The notes under the pieces are model-generated. The model was not told where the DNA came from. It was given only the letters and a program-made list of their open reading frames with translations, and made no database searches. From contig JAMXDE010000013.1 of assembly GCA_026770025.1 (NCBI GenBank), forward strand, positions 1,240,001-1,304,000: 64,000 nucleotides of DNA, given 5' to 3'. Positions 34,832-45,391 of the stretch are shown here, piece by piece. Position 1 is the stretch's first letter, and each line of letters starts with the position of its first letter. The stretch is from Craspedostauros australis. Lineage: Eukaryota > Bacillariophyta > Bacillariophyceae > Mastogloiales > Achnanthaceae. The position numbers and the translations under genes are program-made.

Positions 34832-35425
34832 CGATGTTGATGCTGATGCACAGGTATTGCTTCAGCGATCAATCTTGTGGGAGAAGGTTGCATGTGACTC
34901 GATGGGTCAGTCAGTTGGTGTGTCGGTGCTACGATCCTGCCTCAACAGAGAGGGTCTGCCACAATGATCATGGAGAACATGTGTTGCCAGCCGCGTCTCT
35001 TGATGGATGGGTTGTGGTCTGTTTGGTTGGTTGGCGTTCTCGTCACATTTTGGTATCATTTGTGTGGAGAAATCACTTGATTGTTTTTGAATGGTGACAA
35101 GACTCACTCGATCCAACGAGTTTGCTACGGACGACTGCAAGACTGGTCTGGGATATCCGTGACTGGATGTGGCCTTGCCTCCGACGCAGTTTACCGCCTT
35201 ACTTGCGCTTGTCTTGTGTGGGATGGTGTGTTGTGTGCGGATCTGGTGGCGCTGGGCGGTTTCGTCGCAGCTTTCGTGGTCGCCCGTTGTTGTTTTTTGG
35301 TACAAACGAACAACACCTCTGCCTGCGACTGAGCCAACACCCGTGTGAATCGGACTGGCTTCACCACCGCCATTCACAAAAGTACACAGCGTCGCTGCCC
35401 AAACAAACAACCAACACCAGCCACC
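34775..35425. promoter_or_regulatory. shared divergent promoter interval, RRP5 and RPL7
   Basis: The 651 bp between two oppositely directed start codons must contain both promoters. A hexamer array (GTTGCT on the plus strand) lies within about 70 bases of the RRP5 ATG, at about 34785-34836. The RPL7 side ends in CCACCATG. No motif could be assigned to a named factor. Co-regulation of the two ribosome-related genes is an inference from the arrangement. Confidence 0.55.
34785..34836. repeat. hexanucleotide (GTTGCT)n array in the RRP5 5' leader
   Basis: About seven copies with an imperfect tail, directly upstream of the RRP5 start. On the transcript it reads as CAACAG-type repeats and would be unstructured. 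Confidence 0.85.
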
Positions 35426-36145
35426 ATGAAGACACCAGAGTCCGTCCTTAAGAAGCAGGCCACCCAGAAGAAGCTGGCTGACGCCGCCGCCGCTGCCGCC
35501 AAGGAGGCCGAGACCAAGGCCACCGCCGACGCCGCCAAGTTCCTCGCCAACTCCAAGAAGTACGACGAGGAGTACGAGAAGGCAGAGCGCGAGGCCGTCG
35601 ACAACCGCCGCAAGGCCAAGATCGATGGCGGATTCTTCATCCCAGCCCAGCCAAAGCTCGCCCTTGTGGTCCGCATCCGCGGTACCATCGGAGTCTCTCC
35701 AAAGGCCAAGCGCGTCATGCAGCTCTTCCGTCTGCGCCAGCTGCACAACGCCACCTTCGTGAAGCTCAACGAGGCCACCATCCGCATGCTCCGGCTCATC
35801 GAGCCATACGTCACGTACGGCTACCCAACCCGCGCCACCGTCCAGAAGCTCGTCTACAAGCGTGGATTCGGAAAGATCCGCAAGCAGCGCATCCCAATCG
35901 CCGACAACTCCGTCGTCGAGGAGGGCCTCGGAAAGTTCGACATCAACTGCACTGCCGACCTCATCAACGAGATCTACACCGTCGGACCAAACTTCAAGCA
36001 GGCCAACAACTTCCTCTGGCCGTTCAAGCTCTCCAACCCAACCGGAGGATTCTCCCGCAAGACCAAGCTTCTGCACTTCATGGAGGGCGGAGAAGCCGGT
36101 GCCCGTGGAGAGGAGATCAACAAGTTCGTCAAGAAGATGCTGTAA
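35426..36145 (+). CDS. RPL7: 60S ribosomal protein L7 (uL30)
   Basis: The protein has 239 residues and is intron-less. The ATG at 35426 lies in CCACCATG, a strong start context. The N-terminus is Lys/Ala-rich (LKKQATQKKLADAAAAAAK). The family core follows: FIPAQPKLALVVRIRGTIGV, KRVMQLFRLRQLHNATFVKL, LRLIEPYVTYGYPTRATVQK, LVYKRGFGKIRKQRIPIADN and DINCTADLINEIYTVGPNFK. The end NPTGGFSRKTKLLHFMEGGE matches the usual L7 tail. Codon use is strongly biased (CTC, AAG, CCA, GGA, CGC), as expected for a highly expressed gene. It is a cytosolic large-subunit protein. Confidence 0.97.
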   Translation: MKTPESVLKKQATQKKLADAAAAAAKEAETKATADAAKFLANSKKYDEEYEKAEREAVDNRRKAKIDGGFFIPAQPKLALVVRIRGTIGVSPKAKRVMQLFRLRQLHNATFVKLNEATIRMLRLIEPYVTYGYPTRATVQKLVYKRGFGKIRKQRIPIADNSVVEEGLGKFDINCTADLINEIYTVGPNFKQANNFLWPFKLSNPTGGFSRKTKLLHFMEGGEAGARGEEINKFVKKML

Positions 36146-36682
36146 TTTGCCAATTCGGATGGCCACCCATTCTCCCCTGACCTCCGTCCACCAACGAATT
36201 CGTCGTGGTGACTCTCCCCGTGGGTGCTCCATGCCCCCCTTAGAAGCAAAATTAAACATCCTATCCCATAACCAAAACTGAAAAGGTTCCGACCCCAGAC
36301 CCTTCGAACAACCAAGTGCTGGTTGCTCGAGGATGATGGGGCGGTCACACGCTTTGCTACTCCACAACTCAGTTTTCTACTTCTGGTATCGTATAACAGC
36401 ATGTATCGAATCGATGCCCGCCACTCCCCTTTGTTCGCATCTAAGAATAGAACTGTAGCATAACAACGATGAAAATAACATCTGAATTAAATGATCAAGA
36501 CTGATCACCCTTCTCCTAGTCAGTCCTCAACGCGGCCAAGAACTCACCAACACTTTCAATAGAGTGCTTTGCTTCTCACTTGTCGATGGCACTGGAACAT
36601 TCAGAGTCAAACAGAGTATTGTATCAGTACTTTGCCTACGCCGTACTCTGCTCTGCTGGTGCATTCACCACGAACTTCACAA
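36146..36682. other. convergent 3' interval
   Basis: Holds the 3' flanks of RPL7 (plus) and the Lys/Ser-rich protein gene (minus). No gene is seen. Confidence 0.5.
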
Positions 36683-39241
36683 TTACATCAACTCCACTTC
36701 CTGGCCGCTCTCCAGAATGTTGTAGTACGAGTCGGGATAGGTGTCGAAGAATGTCATTTCCATCATCCGCGCCCTCGCGTCGCTGTCCTGCGCCTCTGTC
36801 AGTTCGGACCTTGAGCGCACGAACCAATCCTGTTGCTGATGCATGTGGTCCGACGAAGTGTTGCCCGTGGCGGAAGTGGCTGTGGATCCGCAGCTCGGTC
36901 TCTGGTTGGCTGGCTTTCCCAGGCGGATCAAATCGAACCAAGATTTGCGATGTGATTGCGATTGTGATCGGTGCGCATCGCAGTGATGCTTCTCGGAGTC
37001 GGCCATGCCGTCGACAGCGACCGTTCGTGGCGTTCGCATGGCGGCAGTCGTTCCAGAGTGCTTCGATCTGTCGTCGCAACGCTCGTCTTGCGCACCGTGC
37101 ATCATGCTCCGACCTCGTGTCGCAGCCGCATCAGCTGCAATATCCTCGTCGCAAGCCTGCTCGATGGGTCTGTCCGTGTTCATACCGAGGAAGGTGCTGG
37201 TCGAGGTTCGTTGTGTGACGGATTCTGCTTTCGTCGATTGGTCGTCATCATCCCTATCTTCTGCTCCATACTCGCACAAATGTAGTTGCTGAGGCTTCGA
37301 AGAGTTCACGGAGTTCTGCGGCTGCGTCTTCGTCGTCGTCAATATCGGACGGGACGATTGTCCGGATTCGGCACCACGATGTGCTGAATGTTCCTGGCCA
37401 TAATGGTGCTGCATCTGTGGTTCCTGGCGCTGGTTGGACGCGACCGATCTCTCCGACGCAACGGATAGTCGTTTTCCAGTCTTTTGAGTCTTTGTGGCCT
37501 TCTTGCTTTTCGAGGTGGCACTGCTTGTTTTCGCCGCATTCTTCTTGCTCTTACTCTCGTTGCTGTCGATCTGCTTCTTCTGCTTCTTTTTCTTCTTCGT
37601 GGTGGTGGTGGTCGCGGTTGGCCTCATCTGGATCTTCGTTTCGGAGCTCGTCGATTTGGTCGATGAGGTCTTGGTGGTCTTCGGGCCAGATTCTGGGCGA
37701 GGCTGCGATGTTTGCGTCGATTGCATGTTGAAGTCCGACTGATCTATTCCTTCAATTCCTTCCTTTTTCTGCCCGTCTTCTCTCACATTTGTGCTATTTG
37801 CTGCCTTCCTGCGAGTACGTGTCTTGCCAGCCTTTGTTCGAGTCGCATCCTTCGATGAGGACTGATTATTGGTAGCATGTTGCGCGTTTGTGGAACCAGC
37901 GTTCTTTCGTTTGGGTTGGCCACCTCTGCTTGTCTTCGTCTTCGTTGCAGGCTTTCTCTTGCTCTTTTTGGAGCGGCCATTTGTAGCAGTTGTGGTTTGT
38001 GATGCATGTTTGGCTGCGCAGGCAGATGGGGTCGCACGCAGACTTTCATGAATAGACGCACAATGGGTTGCAATAGGTGGTCTGATTTCGATGGGGGGCG
38101 AATGCGCGGGTGCATTCAGGATGTCGGCCACCTTGGATGACTCTCGGATGACTGCTGGTTGCAATTCCCTTGCATCGGTGGAGATGATGCCATCCCCATC
38201 GCATAACGAGGATCCCGTTTCGGATGTCTCCTCGATCGTCTGGAGTGGTATCAATTGTGCTTCTGAATGCACAAATGAAGTACTGAATTTTGCTTTCTTG
38301 CTTGTGTTGCTCACCTTCTTCCTCTGCTTCTTCTGTTTCCTTGTTTTCTTCCTCTTGTTCGTTGTTGCCTTGCCTTTCTTCGCGTCCAGCTTGGATGCTG
38401 CTGAGGACTTGGAGGTTGAGCCTTTCTTGGCCCTGGGAGACTTCATTTTGCTCTTCTTTGCCAGTGATGGCTGTGTGTTCTCGCGATGAGATTCTGCCGA
38501 GTCCGTAAGGTCCGATGGTATCTCACTGCGATCTATCTGTTTGTTGGAGCGGTCCACAAGACCACCGTCGTCTTTGCTATTGTGCGGTACTTTCTGCCTC
38601 TTTGTGTCACTGGAAGATGATTTGCTTCTCAGCCCACTGGTGTTCTTGCCGTCACGTCCATTGCCGTTGGATGATGGCTGGGTTGTCGCGACAGTCAACG
38701 AGTTTGAGCGTCCAGCAGCATCATTGTCTTGATCGTTTGCGGTTGCCTGATCCTTCGACTTTCCGCCTTTGGAGGCAGACTTGCTGTGGCTGGCGTCATG
38801 GTGGGTTGGACGCGTTCTGTGTGAGTGACGTCTTCCATTTGAGTCAGACTCGCCCATCGCCGCATCCGCATGAGATGGCTTCCCAGGTTCGCGGGCTGTT
38901 GATTGCAGCGGCGCTCCCGAGTGTGCCGCACTGCGCTTCGTGCGATTCCTTTTCCCGCGCTTTTGTTGCGTCGATTTCTTCCCTCGATTTGCTGTTGCTG
39001 TGGATGGTGGGCAACCTCTGCAAACGCTCCCGTTCTTGTTGTTGCTGTTGCTGTTGGTGATCCTGAGTTTGATGCTGGTGGTGCTCGATGAGTCTGTGCT
39101 TGCGGTCGACTTCCGTGTGAGGTGACGATGAGAAGCACGTTCCTGTGATCGACTTTGGGAACGGCTCTTCGATTCGGATCCACTGTCGTCCCCAGTGGTT
39201 GACATCTTCGTCATCCGAGAAGATCGCACTGGTGGAGGCAT
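36683..39241 (-). CDS. hypothetical large basic low-complexity protein
   Basis: The frame has 852 residues from ATG 39241 (MPPPVRSSRM) and a single exon. It stays open further upstream, but only with non-ATG codons. Composition is dominated by Lys, Ser, Thr, Arg, Gln and Asn. Basic clusters such as TNKRKKTRKQKKQRKK and TTKKKKKQKKQ look like nuclear or nucleolar localisation signals. No folded domain is visible until the last 100 residues. There KSWFDLIRLGKP and the acidic-aromatic tail MEMTFFDTYPDSYYNILESG look more ordered and could be the conserved functional part. A frame this long in biased sequence is unlikely by chance, but expression is not shown. It may be a disordered nuclear scaffold protein. 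The function is unknown. Confidence 0.6.
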   Translation of the reverse strand: MPPPVRSSRMTKMSTTGDDSGSESKSRSQSRSQERASHRHLTRKSTASTDSSSTTSIKLRITNSNSNNKNGSVCRGCPPSTATANRGKKSTQQKRGKRNRTKRSAAHSGAPLQSTAREPGKPSHADAAMGESDSNGRRHSHRTRPTHHDASHSKSASKGGKSKDQATANDQDNDAAGRSNSLTVATTQPSSNGNGRDGKNTSGLRSKSSSSDTKRQKVPHNSKDDGGLVDRSNKQIDRSEIPSDLTDSAESHRENTQPSLAKKSKMKSPRAKKGSTSKSSAASKLDAKKGKATTNKRKKTRKQKKQRKKVSNTSKKAKFSTSFVHSEAQLIPLQTIEETSETGSSLCDGDGIISTDARELQPAVIRESSKVADILNAPAHSPPIEIRPPIATHCASIHESLRATPSACAAKHASQTTTATNGRSKKSKRKPATKTKTSRGGQPKRKNAGSTNAQHATNNQSSSKDATRTKAGKTRTRRKAANSTNVREDGQKKEGIEGIDQSDFNMQSTQTSQPRPESGPKTTKTSSTKSTSSETKIQMRPTATTTTTKKKKKQKKQIDSNESKSKKNAAKTSSATSKSKKATKTQKTGKRLSVASERSVASNQRQEPQMQHHYGQEHSAHRGAESGQSSRPILTTTKTQPQNSVNSSKPQQLHLCEYGAEDRDDDDQSTKAESVTQRTSTSTFLGMNTDRPIEQACDEDIAADAAATRGRSMMHGAQDERCDDRSKHSGTTAAMRTPRTVAVDGMADSEKHHCDAHRSQSQSHRKSWFDLIRLGKPANQRPSCGSTATSATGNTSSDHMHQQQDWFVRSRSELTEAQDSDARARMMEMTFFDTYPDSYYNILESGQEVELM

Positions 39242-40910
39242 GGTGGGTTTAGTTGGAGTGCAGTATCGGTAGCTGCGGCTGCAGTTGCGGCTGAGGTTGT
39301 GATTAATGGGATGGACGCCTCTGATGGTCCCAACAGCCTGAGGGTCCGAACTTCGCTGTTTGTGAACAATGGTGTTGGATGTCGCCGCGACCTTTGTTGA
39401 TGTGGATACAACAGCATCACCAGCCACCGGGCAAACCTTGCACACAAGAGTACCAGCGACACCGACGACGCCAGGCTGGGTTAGTCTTGGGGTGAGAGAA
39501 ACGTGTGACAACACCGTTCGGGTGGATGGAGCGATTTGTGAACCATCCACAAGGCGATAGCGGATTTGGTTGGTGGTGCTCCGAGGCGCGAGTGCAAGCA
39601 GAGGGGATCAGTTGCCAAGGGGGAGGGGCGACAGGAGGTCCGCCCCGCACCTCCTCCTCCTGTCGTAGCAGCACTCGCAGATCGAATTTGGGAGGATGTC
39701 GCTTTGCCTCCTCTCTCTCTCTGTGTCTTCTGCCATGTGATGCGCACAGCATGCGAACATGTCGAGGCCTCGGCCTTCTCGAACCGCGAGCGGAACACTG
39801 GTGCTGATGTTCTTTTGATCGGAGTGCATCCTTTGTGTCTTGGCTTTGTGCCGAATTGTGGCAAATTGCATCGTGCTTGTGCCTTGAACTCGTGCCATCG
39901 ACATTTTTGTTGTCTCATCATTGTGGTTGCCATAACGGTATTCCGTTGAGGCAGCTGCCTCGGGCCACAAACGGACAACTTGCTGTTCGCCTCACATTTT
40001 CCACGTGCTCCCTCCAAACATCACGAGAATGCCCTTGGCGAAACCTCCACACGAAACAAGCAACGAACGCAAACGTTCCATTCTGCCAGTGCAACGCGCT
40101 TGATGGTGGACCTGGAGCTGTTGCTGGTATTGCGTTGCTCTGTGATGGTTCTGCAGAAGCATCAACCTTCACGCTCACACGTGATCAGGACCGTAACGCA
40201 AAGCCCGACTACGCATGTGGCACACAGAGAGAAGGAGAGATCGACTGGAGACCGTTCCGCATCATCCTCAGCCGAAGAATTTGCCAGGCTTGGAGTCCTG
40301 TCTGCGCGTATCAGAATGGTATCCATCCCCCCAGCAAGATCTTGGTTTTGGCCAGTATGCACCCCCCTGCAACATTCCGACGACGAGACAACCTCGCCTG
40401 CACCATCAACCCCAACGCACACACACAATGATCGACTATCATACCATGTAGCCCCCTTCTGTCACATTTGCCACGCCGCTATGTGCACTTGCGATCCTTC
40501 CCTTTGGTTTGTTGGCCAGGCACACATGGTGGTATTCTATTATTATATTCTACTTTGAACCATGCACAACTGCGACACTCTGGTTTGGTGGTCCTCGGAA
40601 TTCTTCGATTTGTGTCCTCCAATTCGATCACGTTGGCACGGGACTCAATGCAAGAATCGGTGCAAGGACCAACAACAACAACAAACAACGAAAAGGAATG
40701 ACAACACACAACAAGACAGCAAATGACCAACAACACAGCACATGGAAGCAAAGTGAACCAAAGAGCATCCCAAGACGTGCCATAGCTCATACATACTCAG
40801 ACATACTCACACATACTCGCACAGACACGGCGCAACCTCGATCCCATCTCGCACGATCTTACCATCGCAACAACGTCCCAACTAGGCGCCGCCCTTGATC
40901 CTACTCTACC
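39242..40910. other. intergenic, upstream of the Lys/Ser-rich gene and of Kish
   Basis: Between two divergent genes. Open frames on both strands here lack ATG starts and homology. A short CT tract lies at about 39711-39722 and an ACAACA-rich stretch at 40670-40740. Nothing else is assigned. Confidence 0.5.
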
Positions 40911-41462
40911 ATGTTCGCAATATTCAATTTCTCATCCATACTGCTGCTGCTGACTTTGATGATCTGCACCTGCACATACTTGCGGGAGCTGCGGCCGACG
41001 ATCTTTGATGCAGGCAAGGTGAGGAAGCATGGCAACAAACGCCTTCCGAGTGCGAGTCGGAGTACACCGTCATGAACCATACGAAGAGTACGATCAGTAC
41101 TGCAAAGACATTGCTCTCGACACCGCAAAACACCGATGCAACCCACCAATCAGCTCACGCAGATCGCCTTTCTCGACTGTTCCTCCGCTCCACGCTCTTG
41201 TTTTTCAAATGTATTTTCAACATTTCTACCTGCTTCCCAACGCAATGGAATTCGCGCGGTATGGTATTATACTCCATGACACACTGCTCTGTGACATTTC
41301 ACTGCAATGCCACAGCCAAGAGAGAACAAGCGGGCACATGAAGATCGGGATGGGTTGGTTGGATTTTGCTGGAAGTTGAGTCGGATAGGCGAACGGCTTT
41401 CGCCCTTCGTCAGCGTTGCTTGTGTCATGATGTCGCTCCATGTCCTCTTCTTCAAGGAATGA
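40911..41462 (+). CDS. Kish (TMEM167) small Golgi membrane protein, two exons
   Basis: Exon 1 is 40911-41018 and encodes 36 residues. It starts MFAIFNFSSILLLLTLMIC and continues TCTYLRELRPTIFDAGK, the unmistakable Kish N-terminus with its first membrane helix. It ends at a GTGAGG donor (41019). The second exon reads DGLVGFCWKLSRIGERLSPF, then VSVACVMMSLHVLFFKE, stopping at TGA 41460-41462. This matches the Kish signature FWKxxRIGERxSPY and second helix. Three phase-0 acceptors are possible, ending at 41315 (CCACAG), 41324 or 41330 (ACAAG). They give 84, 81 or 79 residues against about 72 usual. The family works in constitutive secretion at the Golgi. The protein is too short and too split to be seen as one open frame. 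Confidence 0.85.
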
Positions 41463-42853
41463 GATCGAGAAAGGCGAAAACCGACGATATAAGCAGAAGC
41501 AAACAAAAACGCAATTGCGGTGGACGAATTCGCCACATCCAACAGGCGGTGTTGCCTGCAATTGTGCAGCTTTGGAAATGAGATCATTCGACGGCGTAGC
41601 AGACAGGCTACTCTCCGAGTGAAGCATTGCCGATACCCAAAGCATCGGTCATGTGCATGCGGTATAGGCAGACGATCATGCGATGATATTGCTACTCGTG
41701 CGATGCGTCTGAGACTACTCTGCGAGTATGTGACATTGGCATCGGGCTCCTTGGTATGCACGTTGCGCTCCGAGTCCTGCGACAGTGCTATGCTGGAGAA
41801 ACTCGATCACCTCAGTGGCTGCTGATGGAGCTGCCGTGCATTTCGCACTCGTCGGCTGGTTTTCAAGAGGAGGGACTGGGGAATACTCGAAATAGCAGAC
41901 ACATCGATTGGATGAACTGCACGACAGAAACGGAATATGGAACAGAAAGATCCTATTGCATATTAACACCAAACCTATTCAAGTCTCCGCGGAAGCCATT
42001 TGCTCGTACCTACTGATATGGATGTGATACTTCATTTGTGCTCAACATGCGAGGACCAAGCAGCTCAAGCACTGTTCGTGTACATCCAGTTTTAGGGTCC
42101 AATTGGAACCATGGCGATAGAAGGAACACAGAGAAGATCAGCTGTATGATTGTCGCCATTGGATTGCTTTGATGCCGGCAGAATCCTGTAGCACGTACCT
42201 GCACATGCACGGAGAGTGGCGAACAGCGATACCATAAAGCACACCAAAAGTCGAATACAGTTATTCAGTCAGCCGTTGTTGATCGGTCTTGTTCGTGCTT
42301 ACATTCGTGTACGCTACTCAGGTCTGGAGAAATGTTCGGGGCTACTATATTGCATACGATAAATGGAGCCAAGTTCTCGTAGACATATAATAAATCACAA
42401 GTTTTGCACCGCAGGAACGATGAGCAGCCGGTCAGCCAGCGACCCGCATCTGATGCGTGACGTACATCTGGTTGACCATGCTGTGTTGTATCCGCCCGAT
42501 ATGCAGCAATGAAAACCGAAGTACGTAGAGTCGCACGAATTCCGTGGACAGTCTGCTCGTATTGTGTTGTTCGATGTGTGTGGGCTAACGTTCACGCGAT
42601 CAGCACGCACCGACTCGCTCGTGCACAAGAACACGTTGGTCGTTCCCTTCCCTTTCCTCGATTGAATCGGTGATGAACACGGATGCTGGGACTGCCGCAG
42701 AATGTCGCTCATGATCAAACCTCGTAAGGGTGCTGCGTTGCAGGCCGTTGTCTCTGTTCTTGGCAATGGAAATCAGACAAATGGTGCTGGACTTCCACGT
42801 ACGAGTACTCTGTGATGCACGAATATGCGCACATGCAATGATAGAGACGGACT
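41463..42853. other. convergent intergenic interval, no gene seen
   Basis: Between the 3' ends of Kish (plus) and Sm-F (minus). I see no homology or splice-linked exons in the short frames on either strand. Confidence 0.45.
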
Positions 42854-43132
42854 CTAATCTTCCATGGCATTGTCCTGCTGTTCCGCGGCTCTGATGTACA
42901 GCACGTTGTTGCATCTGATCAGCACTTCCCCCAAGTAACCAGCCATCTGTCCGTCGACGTATTCCTCGGTCTTTTGCAGCTGCAGGTTCATGTAGGCATC
43001 GCTGCTTGTGAGCTTGCCCTGGTATTCCATGCCCCATTTCAGCTTGATGCGCACATTCTTGCCTGTCAGATCTGCCAGGAATGGCTTGGGATTGACGATG
43101 AATTGGGCCTGCGAATTGATGCGTGGTGGCAT
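42854..43132 (-). CDS. SNRPF: small nuclear ribonucleoprotein Sm-F
   Basis: The protein has 92 residues from ATG 43132 ([10 protein letters not shown]). Sm1 is seen as [20 protein letters not shown] followed by [16 protein letters not shown]. Sm2 is seen as [16 protein letters not shown]. The NPKPFL start, KWGMEYxG and [11 protein letters not shown] are specific to Sm-F rather than other Sm or LSm proteins. It is a core component of the heptameric ring on U1, U2, U4 and U5 snRNAs. The gene fits a genome with spliceosomal introns. A good GTAAGC donor-like site lies upstream on the same strand at about 43370, so a spliced 5' leader is possible. Confidence 0.93.
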   Translation of the reverse strand: MPPRINSQAQFIVNPKPFLADLTGKNVRIKLKWGMEYQGKLTSSDAYMNLQLQKTEEYVDGQMAGYLGEVLIRCNNVLYIRAAEQQDNAMED

Positions 43133-44290
43133 CGCATTTCGTGGTGTTTCGCGGTTCCGCAACGTAGGGTGGAGTGAATGTAATTCCGAACAGAGAATCA
43201 ATGGAACGCGCAGAGCCAGGGGTGAAGAGAAAGCGGTAGAGAAAGGTCAAGATGACGACGTTGGTGAGAACGAAGAGAAAGGACGATGTCAGATGGATGG
43301 TCTACGCAGCTCGCGCAATGGCTCGGGCTTTCACGCTGTCCGTGGCAGGCAGCGATGATGGCTTACCATTGTTGTGTTTGTAAGGTTTGAACTTGATGAC
43401 GGATATGCCGTGCTCTACTTGCTTTGCTGTGCTTGCTCTTGGCCTGGGTGGGAGCCTTCGGATGGATTGGTGTCGCGGGAGGTTCTTGTTGTCTGAAAGA
43501 TGGTCTGCTGTTGCTGGAGTGGATGATGTGCCGCTGGTTGATTCCTTCCACTTCTTTGTTGGGTGTTTGTGTTTGGTTGGGTGGATCTGCCATGTCTTCG
43601 CGTGTTTGTTGTGCGAAATGTTGGCTGGTTGTGGCGGGAATGTCGCTCATCTGTTTGACTGACGCAGGCTAGACATATACCGTGCCACCCAGTTGTTTCA
43701 ATGTCGGCGACACAAGTGTCAGTTAAGACACCAGAAATAGCAGTCTGTGTGGAAAATCGCGTTGTCAGTTTCCATAGTGACCAACAAGTGTCTGTCTGAA
43801 ACGCCAAATAGGGATTGACAGACATATGGTGTTCGGATTTGTTCGTTTCGGCGAGACATGCTGGCATTGTCACAAAAATGGCGGACATGACGAACAAAAA
43901 TGTCTTCGCGAAACCAAGTGACTCACATCCCTGTTTGTGGGGGATGGCACAACTCAACACGACGGCTGTGTGTGCGTGGACACACCACTTGTTCGAGGCG
44001 CCGTCCGAGCAACACGACACCAGCCACTTCCGAGAGACATCCACACACACAGCAAACGAAAGAGGAGGGAAGAAACGGAGGGCAGAATCCACGCATGGTA
44101 CGACGACGACGTGCAGCATCAATCATCAGCAGACAAGGAGACCCACCGGTTAGGACAGTCTTGCGCAACGACAAATCAGTCAGGCATCCATTATCACGAC
44201 TCTGTCAACACAGAAGAGCATCGGCGCCATACACGTACGACTAGTCATAGTCGTAGTAGCACGAGATAGAGGGAGTGGTCGTTCTCGACC
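43133..44290. other. divergent interval between Sm-F and TPR genes
   Basis: Minus-strand frames at 44122-43415 (235 codons) and 43650-43363 (95 codons) are open but match no family. A segment at about 43430-43371, read on the minus strand as STAKQVEHGISVIKFKPYKH before a GTAAGC site, looks exon-like. I could not link it to a downstream exon. No other feature is assigned. Confidence 0.4.
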
Positions 44291-45391
44291 ATGGCCATGA
44301 AAGGGAAGGTTGTGTTATTTGAGACTCCTTCAGAACACAGCAACGGCGATGACCACCGCAGCACTAACGAGAACAACGACGAGAACAACGAGAACGACGA
44401 CAGCCACAGCAACACAACAGACAGCAACAGCCAGGACGATAGCAACGCACAGCAGGACGAACAGCACGAGGAGGCGCGCGAGAGAGATAGGAGGAGCAGA
44501 GGGTCAAGGGAGAGACTGCAGCGTCCGAGCACTCACAACACCAGCAACAGCAACAACAGCAACAGCAACAACGAGAAAGGCAGCCGGAAGCACGACCGAA
44601 CCCACAGCCAAGGCCAGCGCGGCGCTCGTTCCAACTCCGAGTCGAACAGCAGGGAGAGGAGCTCCAAGATGGGATCGTCCTCGAGGAGGGACCATTCGCG
44701 CCGCGGCCACGGCGGCAAACGAGAAAAGCAGCTGACCGATCAGGAGCTGCACCAGCAATCAATACATCATTCGCGCGCCCACTCCCAGAGGACCAGAGCC
44801 GCGTCGTCGCTCTCCAACCCTGACCTCAAGATCGCCCTGCAGTACATGGAGCTGGGCAAGGCGCTCAAGATGAAGGGCGATTTCCGTGGTGCCATCGTGG
44901 AGATTCACAAGGCGTTGGAAATCAGAAGGACCGTCCTGGGCAAGGATCACCCCGACACGGCGTCAACGTACTACCAGCTGGGCATCACCCATTCGCAGGC
45001 GCAAGATTACGACCAGGCATTGACGGAGCTCAAGCGAGCGCTCACGCTGGGACGCATCGTGTGGGGACGCGATCACGAGGACACGGCCTGCACGTACTAC
45101 CAGCTGGGCATCGTGCTCAACGCGCAACGCAGCTTCGATTTGGGAATGCGAGAGCTGCGCAAGGCGCTGAGCATCTTCGAGCACACGCTGGGTGAGGAGC
45201 ACGAGGCGACGGCGCGCACGTATCATCACATTGGCGATGCGTACGCCGGCAAGATGGACACGGAGGGGGCGTTGGTGAATTACGGCAAGGCCTTCATCAT
45301 CCAATGCCAGCGGTTGGGCCGGCATAACCCGCAGACGGTGGAGACCTTCCGAAAGTTGGATCATCACATGAGGAAGCCGGATGATGCTTGA
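44291..45391 (+). CDS. kinesin-light-chain-like TPR protein
   Basis: The protein has 366 residues. The ATG at 44291 lies in ACCATGG, and a second ATG follows two codons later. Residues 1-175 are disordered and very rich in Asn, Asp, Ser, Glu and Arg. The C-terminal 190 residues hold four TPRs of the 42-residue kinesin-light-chain type. Examples are YMELGKALKMKGDFRGAIVE with LGKDHPDTASTYYQLGI, then WGRDHEDTACTYYQLGIVLN, then LGEEHEATARTYHHIGDAYA. These repeats bind peptides or partner proteins. There is no heptad region for kinesin heavy chain, so a motor role is not implied. Such TPR proteins are common in diatoms and their partners are mostly unknown. Confidence 0.82.
   Translation: MAMKGKVVLFETPSEHSNGDDHRSTNENNDENNENDDSHSNTTDSNSQDDSNAQQDEQHEEARERDRRSRGSRERLQRPSTHNTSNSNNSNSNNEKGSRKHDRTHSQGQRGARSNSESNSRERSSKMGSSSRRDHSRRGHGGKREKQLTDQELHQQSIHHSRAHSQRTRAASSLSNPDLKIALQYMELGKALKMKGDFRGAIVEIHKALEIRRTVLGKDHPDTASTYYQLGITHSQAQDYDQALTELKRALTLGRIVWGRDHEDTACTYYQLGIVLNAQRSFDLGMRELRKALSIFEHTLGEEHEATARTYHHIGDAYAGKMDTEGALVNYGKAFIIQCQRLGRHNPQTVETFRKLDHHMRKPDDA

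Noticed and set aside
34907..36367. 486-codon minus-strand frame over the L7 gene
   Set aside because: It covers the highly codon-biased L7 coding region in antisense. L7 itself is unambiguous.
42600..43250. 216-codon minus frame overlapping Sm-F
   Set aside because: Different frame from Sm-F with no recognisable domain. Sm-F explains the coding signal.
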